The notes below the pieces were generated by a model, which ran no database searches, was not told the DNA's origin, and saw only the letters and a program-made list of their open reading frames with translations. From Hypsibius dujardini (taxonomy: Eukaryota; Tardigrada; Eutardigrada; Parachela; Hypsibiidae), in the NCBI GenBank assembly GCA_001579985.1, contig LRSR01002934.1, forward strand, positions 1-64,000: DNA of 64,000 bases, given 5' to 3'. Below are positions 33,811 to 44,456 of this stretch, piece after piece. The position numbers and the translations under genes are program-made. Each line of letters opens with the position of its first letter. The first letter of the stretch is position 1.

Positions 33811-36389
33811 TCCACGTTACCTACTTCGTTCAAACGACTTGCCTGTCCCAAACTTTGAAATTCCGCCAAAAATGTTTTTGAACCACAATGGCAAACTAAA
33901 TTTTTTTAATTATGATACTGCAATCTCACAATTATAACGACTGGTTTAACTCCGCATAAGTCACATGCATTTTGTTATTTAAGAGCGGGCGCACGCACAT
34001 GGACACGCAGTAACACACGACCGAAGTGAAAAAGACAATTATGATAGTGAGACTACAGATAGTGAGGCTACTACTAGAAATAAACCTCAAAATTGTTTTT
34101 GGGGTTTTCGTTTGAAAACTAAAATAGACGCCCAGCACTCAGTCTAGTTAGTTAGCACAAGGACTATTTAAAGTAGTCTGATTGTAAAAATTTATTTAAG
34201 CAGCTAAATCAATGAAAATAGAATCTGCTGAGCGCAATCCACTTTGCAATAGGTTTTCTTAACCATAGAAAAGTAAAACAAAATATTCGAGATGGCGCAG
34301 CCAAACTCTAGCAATTGTGAAATGAGTTTCCATTTTAGCTTGATTTTGTTTGCTTCAAACAACTGAAAACATTTAGACCACACGATCTTTCTCTCAGAAG
34401 CTGGTTTTACTTTTTTGAACAACTGAGACATGGGTAATACATGTCGCATGTATATATAAATTTGCTGTAATGGTATTGCGGTACTGATTACTGTTTGTTT
34501 TTTAGAAGTGAGACTTCCACAAACAAAAACACCATCACCCAAATGTCGTCTTTGAATTACAGTTGCCTCATTACAGTCCCTCCAGCGGTTTGGTTAGCAG
34601 TAAAACAATTATGGACAAGCAGAAGGCTAATTGCAAAATTGAAGAACAAAAATACTGATTTCAGTTTGTCGGAAAAATAAATAAAAGATCAACTATCTGG
34701 AACGTCCATATAAGCTGACGGTCTTCAACAAATTCATGCCGCCATAAACAAGTTTAACTAATTAACGTTTTTAATTTGGCAACTGAATGGGTATTCGTCA
34801 TCTTTCTAGTAAGTGATTATTCAACCAGATTGACCAACACGCGCGCTGATTTACTTTTAAACTTTTGCAAAGATAAAGTCCGCACCTGTAACTACCGTTG
34901 TTTCGTAACAACCGGTACCCCGGTACGAGTACTATTTAGTAATGGCAACTTGCAATAGTCGGACACGTCCAGCTAGAGTAACACCATTGGGCAGTCGGGT
35001 TTTGAGGCTCAAAATAGGCATGTGCGTGTCAGACCCACATGCTAACTGGCCAGTTCAGGTTTTTGCTGGAGCTTGTGCATCCATGACGTTGGACGATTTC
35101 TCCCAAATAATACGGCCAAAAAACATCGAACGTTTCTTTATTTCTAGTTTTCCTTCGTGATCAAATTCAAAATGCGCTAAGTTGTTTATCGCTTTTTTGA
35201 TGCATCAGTCGGAGGCCCAGTGTAGCTAATTTAATGGCGCTGATCTCGGTTAAGGTTGCCAAATATTTCAAATAAATACGTAAAGCCTGTTCGGTAGAGT
35301 CACCGTAACTGAAGCACAAAATGAAAAAAATGAAAGCACGAGCAGAGCCGTGTTGCAAGTGGTTGACTGTGACCTGAATTGGGGTGATTTGCATATGTCA
35401 AACTCCAAATGGGTCGTCATTATATTTTTTCGGATACCCTCTTCAAATTTCTCTTACAAATATTTCCACACCACAAAACCATATTTCCTCATCTATTCCT
35501 ACAAGTAGAAATTTGGTGTTTTATGGTCTGCGGAGCAACAACTCTGTCAATAAATATTTCCCTGTATTAACCAGCAACATTTTCGTTGGCAAAAATTATC
35601 GGACTTAAAGTCTCTCGTGATATGAGTCAATGCAATCAGAGGTCAATACAGATAGAAAAAACGGGGCAATAAGACCATCCTGAGTGCCCGTCTTGAAGGT
35701 TGGAATCCCGTCCGACCGCACAACTCGCAGATGCAGGGCCAGCCACGCAAAGGGTCGTACATTCCACCAGTGGAATCGCGTGGCAAGAAGAAATTTAAAT
35801 TCAACTACTGCTGATTAATTTGTTAATTTGGATAGCACTTCTCTGCCTCCTGTTGTGCTAGGCTAAGTGCTAGGTGAAAGCTTTCAGAATAGGGCAGAAT
35901 AGACAAGAAGACTGAAAATCGGAGAGAAATGGCCACGGAAAAAAAGAGCAGGGGCAAAAACCACAACAGGGAAACGCGGCTGCAAATTTTTTGCCGGATC
36001 TCAAGATTTCTCCTGCAAGAAAACGAGATCGGTATTAAGAATCGAGCTCTGCGCTAAAATCCGGTCTTGAGTTTTGAGTGGGGAGGCAGGAGATGCGAAA
36101 TTGGAGAAATGCTGCGGGGGGGGGATGTGCTTCCTCCAAATGAAAATCTACATCAACTTCCGATCAACCAATCAACCAAACCGTAAACGAATAAAGCAAC
36201 CAAACTCCAGAAGGTAAGATGGAAGTGGAAGTGGGCGATGTTGAGGTCAAGGTAGTAGGGAAAAGGCAGTTTTACTCAAATCAATTTGGCAGTTGTCGAT
36301 GTTGAAAGCAGTGCATATTTCCAGTGTCAAGTTGTTGTCAAATGAAACTACGGGTATTTTTTTCCCACGTAGGGATGGCAATTACGCGG

Positions 36390-36892
36390 TTTGGGTTGGG
36401 CGGTTTGGATTCCAAACCGCGTACACGTAATCGTAAACCGCACACGTTCAAACCGTTAACGTAACGGTTTAGGCGGTTTGAGTTGCACGACAGAAAATTA
36501 AGTCTAAAGAATTCCGTTGAATTGTATTGCTCAGATTGTACTGATATTTGTAGATAACATACTGCTCTAAAATATGGGCAATACAATTCAACAGAATTCT
36601 TTAGACTACTACCTTGAGAACATGTAAAGACGCCTAACTAATCTTAATTTAATATATCTAAACATTGCATGACCAAACTTGACTTACATAGAAACGTTTC
36701 GGGATCTGACTTCCGATCGGAACGATTTTTTTCCACAAATACCTGTCCATATATCAGGATTTAAAATTGGGGTCTCAGTGTCGAAATCACATCCGCGGTT
36801 GCGATTTCGACCCCGTGACGCCAATGTTAAATCATGACATACAGTATAGACAGGTAATTGTGAAAAAACTCAGTCAAATTCCGAAACGTTTC
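36390..36892. mobile_element. Foldback-rich patch with two hairpins
   Basis: A CGGTTTGGGTTGGGCGGTTT-type repeat region (36388-36480) precedes a hairpin at 36501-36607 with about 30-bp arms (AGTCTAAAGAATTC and inverse). At 36691-36892 an approximately 200-bp foldback has arms starting GAAACGTTTCGG, with ACCTGTC and a GTCGAAATC core. Both look like MITE remnants without coding content. Whether they are one composite element or two neighbours is unclear. Confidence 0.55.
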
Positions 36893-36894
36893 CT

Positions 36895-37200
36895 AGTTAG
36901 TTTAAACTAAATTAATTTAACAAAGCGTTGCTCAAATTAAGTTAAATCAACTTCACGTAACGTAATGCACCGCAACAAAATTTGACTTAACTTAATTTGA
37001 GCTAACTTAGTTCAACATAACTCGACTTGACCCAACTTGACGTAGCTTAACTTAGCTTAATTAACTTAACTTGAAGTAAGGTAATTTGATTTGAAGTAAG
37101 TTAGGTTACCTCACCTTAACTGCACTAAACATTTTTTTCTCTGACTTAACTTAACTTGACTTAAATAAACGTAACGTAACTCAACTTATTTTAGATAATT
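36895..37200. repeat. Degenerate (ACTTA)n-type low-complexity tract
   Basis: About 300 bp dominated by variants of AACTTAACTTAA and GACTTAACTT, much eroded. The same motif appears in short form at the possible LINE 3' end (22620-22640), so the tract may have been seeded by a retrotransposon tail; that link is inference. Confidence 0.5.
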
Positions 37201-38142
37201 AAAAAATCATATTTGTTTCGAATAACCTTTTGATATTTGCCGGTTGCTACCAAGTGTAATTTTTCTGACTTTATGGACTGCCTTTAGCTATCGATTAACG
37301 CTTGGCGATTAAAGGCAAGACTGGCGAACCGAAGGCAAACTGGGTTTTTAATGTCATTCTGTCATGTGGTTGCTTAGGCCTATGGAGCGCCCGCTGGTTC
37401 AAACGCTTTTTGCATTTATGCTCGACGATTCTTTTTCGCTCAATAAATTCATGATGCATAAATCATTGTGCGGAAAATATTTTGTCCGATAAAATCATTT
37501 AGCAAAAACATTTTAGTTCAGTAAAACTATTAAACAAACAGCATTTTACTCCATAATTTTTTCAAGCTGATTCATTTAACTCGCCTTCATTTAACTTTCT
37601 TTGTGTTGCGTGTTCTTTTCTTTTTCGGAATAAATATAATAAATGTTTTAGCAACCACTTTACGATTTTGAAAACCGAAAATAACTAATCAAAATACAAG
37701 GAAAAAATATGCTTTTAATAGTATTACGCTACTACTTTACTAGTATTTTTTTAAGAATTCGAAATAATCAAAGTAGAGCGAAACGCCGTGTGATTGGCTC
37801 AACGTAAAATCCATCCTGAGGGAAACCTGAACCAGTTAAGTTGAGGAGAGTACAGAGCTAGCAGTAAACAGATTTCGGAAAACTTTGGAACGTTTTTTTC
37901 TCGATAAAACTAATTTGCGTGAGACTCAGATCTCAAATCCTGTCTCACAATTTTCACGAATTTCCGAATATTTTTTCTGAACGATATACAGTTTTCAAGG
38001 GAAAAGCGTATTTAAGAATTTTAGAACACATTTTTTTATTGTGGAGTTTTTGGATCTAGCAAAATCGCTAACACATTGTATAAAATTATCGTACAACTAC
38101 AGATAAAAAAAAGAAAGAAATTGGAACAATTCAGCATTCGGG

Positions 38143-39712
38143 TCAAGAAAACGCTTTTTTAAGAGTCTTGAGCAGTGGATTTTGTCCCAGTCCACAAATG
38201 TTTCGAAAGTCGTCCTGGGACACATCTTTGGCGTAGACACCACCATATCCATTATTCTTCACCCAGTTCGCCTAAAACAAAATAACGATCCATTGAATGT
38301 TTAGCAAATTTAAAAAATGTGAATAAAAATGAATGATGAAACGTACTTTTGCTTGGACGGTTCGAACATCATTGTAGCCAATCCACCAGGCATCGTTGTA
38401 AGCGTATGACGCTTGTATTTGCGTGTCAAAAACGTCCGTTGCACCGTCTGACTTGATTCTCAGACAAATTTCGTAAAACGGCCACTTTCTGGTTTCCCCA
38501 GTATGCTCGCTGGCCGTGATCCAGGTAAGGGCTGTTGCGCCTAATTCGTGGTCGTCGGAGTCACTGAGGAGCCAGCCGCGACCATAGAACGGTACACCGG
38601 CCACCAGTTTGTACTTTGAAAATCCTTGTGACGACCACATTCCCATGATGGAATTCTATTCGTGAAAGGAATGAACGATAATTATCCACAAAGCTTCTTT
38701 TGAAAGAATTATCCGGAAAAATAACTGAAAAATTAGCAGACATTACCTACAAAACTTTACCTGCTGATTTTTAAAGAGCTGTAGCTAGTGACTAAACGCT
38801 AGTAAATGTATGGAACAACATTAACTAATCGAGATTAGACTCGAGACGGCGAAGGTGTGCGGACCTCGGTCCCTGAACCCGCATTCTTGAGAACATGAGT
38901 TTCTTGAATTCTGAATAAAAGAGTTCAATTAACAGATATTATGCTCAAAATGTGAATATTCAACAAAAATTCAAGAGAAAATAAAATAATATCCAAATAC
39001 CAGTGGGCATGGAAGTCGATAAGTTTCTAATAACATTTTTTAACGGTAAAAAAAGAAAGGTCGAGTCGGTACAACTACATTTTTGAGTCGGGCGAAATGT
39101 CTGATCTCACATATATTTTTGCAACTCGCTATTCTGTCAAGTCCGTCGCGTTGGCAAGAGCAGACCACCTTTCACTTGAAAACTATCTTAAACTGCCCCA
39201 TGATCTGTGAAATTATAACGATCGTCTGTAAGGCGACGAAAGAACGATCTTTGGGAGTGTTTTGACATAAGGCAAAATCAGAATTGGCGTTAGTCTAGCG
39301 ACAGACCACTGAAGCGCAAGAAACCATAGGAAACAGCAAAAAAGACAAAAAACCGATGCGACGAGTAGAAGCAGATGGACAGACAGAAGAAAACCATGGC
39401 AGCTAGATACACAAGCATGCGTCAAGCAATAAAAGCAGAAAGGCAGACATGGGCATACAGACACTCTGACAACCAGACTGAGACCAGACGGGCAGTTGAA
39501 AAGATACAAACACAGACAGATGGACAGAAAAGCAGACTTGCAGACAGTCAGACGTACCTACAGAATCATATACAAACAGACATACGCAAAGGCAGTACAG
39601 ATACAAAAAAAGCCAGACAGGCTGACAGACCGATAGACAGGCAGGACAGACAAACAAACAAACAAACCGATAGTCAGACAGACAGACAGACACGCAGACA
39701 TACAGACAATAA

Positions 39713-39757
<45 letters not shown>

Positions 39758-42700
39758 GAAGCAGACAGACAAGGCGACAGAAATACAGACACATAGATAC
39801 ACAGAGGCTAAATTTGCTAAATTTTGTTTTCCAACTATTATGCAGACAAACTTTGGCTAAACCAGGGTAAGTTACTTGCGGAAAAAACAGTGCTGAAGCA
39901 TCCTCCTAATTGACCACGGTATGACGGTGATCGCGCTGAAAATGTGCTGTAGTGCAACTATAAAATTCTGATATCGCCACCCAAAAGTGAGTTCAATTTA
40001 ATTAGTCGATATCCTAATCAGAATTTTTGAGTAATCGAATCCGGTTTCGCAACAGCCTGGTGAACATTTCTAAAAAAATATGGTTCGAGCCAATTGAATT
40101 TTCTGTTTACAAGTGAAAACTCGAAAGAAAATGCTTTGGGCTGGTTTTATTATACGCAATGGTTTAGTCTACCAAAGAAAAATTAAAGCACGTATTTTTA
40201 CAAAACACTTTTCGTTCATCAGAGATTTCAGTGTCTGTACTCGTACCAAGTTGTAACGCTGCTTCACTCCAAGCGGACCTAAAAGAGTTGGCGAATGATG
40301 GACAACCGCGTTTCGATTTGTTGTTGAGCTTCCCAAGTCATACGCAGCCACGTTAACGATGTCGACGAAACTGGAAAGGGCATAAATTAGCATTCATTTG
40401 TTGTGCAAAAAAACATATACAAATATGGTCCTTACCTCTCTAAACTGGAGGCATCTATAAGAGCCGAGTCGGCTGATTCAGAGAAGACGACAACGGAAAT
40501 AGCCAAGCGCGTCATGTCTCTTTCCACGCTGTCAATCTCAAACACTTGCCGCAATTTCTGCCAGGAAAAAGAAGGAATATTAACTATTCACATCGGTTAA
40601 TTTATTAGTACCAAACCTCGAAAAATGATGTAACGGTGGTTTTGTCGGTTTTAATCACTCGCCCTGGATCCATCTTTATAGTCACATCAATTCCATCGAA
40701 TCCCCAATTTCGTAAGCTTTTTGCAGCTGCTCGTGCGAATTTGTGTCGCTTCGCGAGATTTTGTGTCAGTTCCATTAGGGTCGAGAAATCCCTTTCGCTC
40801 AAGCTGAGCAGAGTTTTCAGTTTTGGATAACTCTTCTTAAAAGAATTTAGCTTGTGCAGGATATCTGCAAATTAAATTTGTTCAATAAATTGTCAGACCT
40901 GTTTACAAAAAGTGAAGTACTGTGAGCTTTATTCCAAACTCGCTAGGATGTACAGCATGCTTTTAAAATCAGAAGCCATACAAAAATTAATCAGATGAAG
41001 AAGTTTTGCTGAGAGATCCAGTTCAACCTATGTTCTGTCAAGGAATAGCTTCGTGTCGTATTCTAAACCACAATGCAATTCAACCATTCCACATTTCAAA
41101 ACGGGAGATGAAGAACTAGATAAGGTTCTTTTTTCGCGAATTTACGCCAGAGTTTTCGCTAGCCGTTCAGCATTGCCCGCGAAAGCCGCAACAATAAAAT
41201 ATTATTTATGACACAGCGCTCTCAAATTCAGCAATAATTTAAATTTTTTGAATTTATCGAGTGATTGGTTCCAATTCCATGATTATTCGAAAACAAACTT
41301 CATAAATTTGGCTCGAGAACTCAAAAATGCCTGCCTGCTCTTCGGTTCTAAAAAGGGAAAATGAGAAAATGTGACTGGCTATTATTACGCAAACGTAATT
41401 GAGCGAAATATGACTCTGGTAAGTGCATCTCAACGTATGTGCACGTGAGCTTTAGTTCAATTTATTCTCAGCAGCTAATATTATTGTGGAAAAATAGTAG
41501 TTGACGCGGAGTTAGACGTTTTCAACAAATTAGTATAAACAGAAAACTGAACGGTTGAGTTTGTGGTTCAACTTAGTTGATGATGAGGATTTTGGATGAT
41601 TTTGTGATTCGAATAAACTGTTGGGCGAAAGCCAAATAACAAGAATTTTTTTTAGCTTAGTAAAAACAACGTTATTGGTAAATTTGCTGCGGAACAACAT
41701 TTTTTTGATCTCAGAAACTGAAAAAATGTCATTTTTTATTATCCCGCAGATATCGCGCTGGTCTCTCCATTGTTTTAAAATTATTTATAACGTTTTCTGT
41801 TTGTCTTGTGCGCTTAGAGTGCGCTTAGGTCGCAAAAACCCGGAAAGATAACTTGGTCGGAAGTTAAAATTCTTAAATAGGGCGACAAAGATTAGAGATC
41901 CTGTGGGAAATTCATTAAACGTAACTGGAAAGCGAGTTGTACCCAACACACTATGGGAAAGGGACAACTCCTACACATTATAAAACCATAAATGTGTAGT
42001 GAGTTGTCCCGTTTCCACAGTGTGTAGGGGACAACTCGCTACAAGTACAACTCTCATTGTTCTCAGGCGGCTTCTTTGTGTAATGAGTTGTCATTGTCAC
42101 CCCGAGGACTGTTTAAGTTGATGCCCCGTTTTTGAGAGTCGTGAGTGAGCAAGTCATCTTGAGCATCGATCGATCAAAGGCATGGTCCAGTCTGCGCGTC
42201 AGCCAATCAGTCGACGCGGTTTTCTAATATATTTGAAATATAGATGAAAAATTCCTAGCCACCTTTATCCCCCCATTTTATTTTTTTTTCCTAGAATACA
42301 TGAAACAGAGTAAAAAAAGGGTTCTGGAATAGCTTTCAAACGGAAATTCTGTTTTGAACTAAATTCTTTTTTCAGTACAAGTCTCAAATTTTAAAATTTT
42401 AAATCACACTTAAGCTGAAATTTTATTTTAATTTAACACAGGCTTGGATTTAGATTTCGAACGGTAATCGTGAAAAGCGGATTTTAAGTTGTCTAACCTG
42501 CCCTTAAAATGGTATTTTTTTATAGTGTGATAAATAATTTTATATCGAAATGAACTGTAGGTTAATCATATGCCTCCGCCCTCGGCGTTTCTTAACTTTG
42601 AATACAGTTCGCTAGTTATTGGGGGTCTCCGCTCTAAATTTTTAATCTCAATAAATTTCCAGAAACTTCCGTACTCATTTTAATGTACTCTGTTTTTGAA

Positions 42701-44456
42701 AAGCATAACAAATTAACAATGAACACAACTTAAAATGTTTTGAGCAAGTGGACAATTTGTATTGCTGGTTCTCGTTCGAGGACGATATGAGAGAAAGATT
42801 ATTTTTCAATTCGATGTCGGTAAACAACGTATTACCTCTGTCGAATTCCGCTTGAATTATTCCAGCGCTGATGAGATTGCCTTTAACAACGTTGATATAT
42901 GAACACAGGCTTGGATCTATATTTCGAACGGTATAGCGTGCTAGGCCGTCAAGATTCGTCGCTTCATACGGGTAATAACATCCGCGATGGGGCGTTTCGA
43001 AATCTGGATCTGCAGCAATAAAAATGCTTTACAATACAACGCCCGTAATTTTTAGAACAAAACATGTCGTGGTACCTGTTCCACCGAGCGAAACGCTAGG
43101 AACGCCTGGATAGCCTGTACAACTGTACATTTTGTTGATTTTGTTGATATCAATCGGGCTAAGGTGCCGTCTTTGGCCGATCTCCTTGTCGGAATATTGT
43201 GGTTTAGGTCGGATGGTCCACTGAGTTCGGTCAACGGCAAAATCGAACATCCCGTAATGGAGGATCGAACCAAAGTCGTAAGGTTCACCAAATGCGAGAC
43301 TATTGTCGTATTTCTGAAACTGGCTCTGCTCGGCTGAAAATGGATATTTCAACAGATGGTCAGAAGTAATATAGACGCAAGACATTTACCTACTTTTGGG
43401 GATGTTGTCGAAATTGATTTCGACGAAGTCGTCTCTGTCCGCGCGAGCTTGCTCGTGATAAAAACCTTCCAAAAAAACTATTAGTTTGATTTTTCGCACT
43501 GGATATCGGAAAGAAGTTGTACCTAGTGCGTGCATCAGTTCATGCTGCGCAATTCCATAGGTTTGGTTTATAAAACAATCTAAATATCAAAAACGGTTAC
43601 TTGTGTTCGAATATCGTGTTTTCACATTTTGTTTACGTGAAAGACTGAGCAAAACTTGCTGCTCTGCTTTGTGGTAGTTTCCAATGTAAGACGTACACCT
43701 GTCGAAGTCAAGTAGGTTTTAAAACTTCATGGATCATTTAAATATTCTATTCATGCACTGTTCTTCATTTGAAAATTAAAAACTACAGCAAACTGAAAAA
43801 TTGGGATTTACCGATTGGCATCAGCAATAATCAGCAAATATTCCGTTTCTGTGGTACGTTGAACAAATCGGATGCATGTCGAATTCTCGATGCCTTCCAT
43901 GGCCTTCAACACTAAATCGTGCTTGTCTTGCTCGTACACTACAAACGTTGATTTCTTGAATGTCTGTTTGAATACATATTTCACAGAGACAAATATAACT
44001 TACCGTATGTCTTGGAGAACTGGAAGGGCACTCGATTATTTTTCCATCGGAGGTTTTCATCACTGACGCCGTTTCGACCCATGTTCTATTAACAGGAGGT
44101 TCATGAAATCCAAATCTTCATAAGGGGTGTGATGATTTCTTACCGGGGCACTGCCGGTTTGAAGAGATCCTGCATCAATCCCGAGAATGTCGCTCTCGAA
44201 TAGAGGCACCTTGGATTGAGGTACATGACTGGAATCGTCGGGTGCCAAATCTGTCAAACGGAGAAAGCTATGATAAATACAATAATACACCAACTTTCAT
44301 GAGCTTTCAGTACTGATTACAAATACTAGCATTGGAGTGTAGAAAATTGCATGAATTACCGGGATCAAAGTTGTAGGCCGGACGACCCAGTACGGGAATA
44401 CTGAGGAAAAGAAATGTTTTAAAATTTATCACAAGCCCCAAGTTATTTCTACCCAT
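38143..44456 (-). CDS. Astacin metalloprotease fused to a GH18 chitinase-like domain
   Basis: Fourteen exons in one consistent reading frame, 655 residues: 44360-44456 (signal, FKTFLFLSIPVLGRPA), 44144-44250 (propeptide, LFESDI), 44004-44085 (LRWKNNRVPFQFSKTY), 43812-43938 (AMEGIENSTCIRFVQRT), 43637-43698, 43523-43579 and 43394-43465 (zinc site HELMHALGFYHEQARADRDD, complete), 43076-43333 (FGEPYDFGSILHYGMF, Met-turn Met replaced by Leu), then 42836-43009 (HRGCYYPYEATNLDG, RNIDPSLCSYINVV), 40617-40864 (YPKLKTLLSLSERDF, NWGFDGIDVTIKMD), 40436-40557, 40247-40370 (FVDIVNVAAYDLG), 38347-38655 (YKLVAGVPFYGRGW, WWIGYNDVRTVQAK) and 38143-38271 (YGGVYAKDVSQDDF, stop). The GH18 part has no own start or signal and follows the astacin after an intron of about 65 bases. 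It lacks the catalytic Glu (DxxDxDxE reads DGIDVTIK), so it may bind rather than cut chitin. The fusion donor, GTACCA, is the weakest signal. Confidence 0.88.
39590..39790. repeat. (CAGA)n microsatellite in an intron
   Basis: A pure CAGA/GACA run of about 45 bases at 39711-39757 inside a longer impure tract from about 39360. It lies in the 1.6-kb intron between two GH18 exons. The long open frames on both strands here are artefacts of the repeat. Confidence 0.9.
41933..42038. mobile_element. Small hairpin element (106 bp) in an intron
   Basis: Two about 47-bp inverted arms around a 12-base AT loop. The outer sequence is CGAGTTGT on one side and ACAACTCG on the other; TAGTGAGTTGTCCCGTTTCC pairs with GGGAAAGGGACAACTCCTA. 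It sits in the 2-kb intron at the start of the GH18 part of the fusion gene. Confidence 0.7.

Larger units (their letters stand above)
33000..38142. other. Five-kilobase stretch with no supported gene
   Basis: No convincing exon on either strand; frames stay under 115 codons and lack motifs. It contains the degenerate repeats and foldbacks listed separately. A CpG-richer patch at 35690-35815 reads in one plus frame as LEGWNPVRPHNSQMQGQ, then a Lys-rich end and stop, and might be an exon remnant. A poly-G run lies at 36116-36123. The defensin promoter should be just right of 32740. Confidence 0.45.

Noticed and set aside
35690-35815. CpG-rich frame with NPVRPHNSQMQGQ and a Lys-rich end
   Set aside because: Too short, no clear acceptor and no recognised family.
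39360-39860. Long open frames on both strands (161 and 129 codons)
   Set aside because: Produced by the CAGA microsatellite and its impure flanks; no start context or domain.
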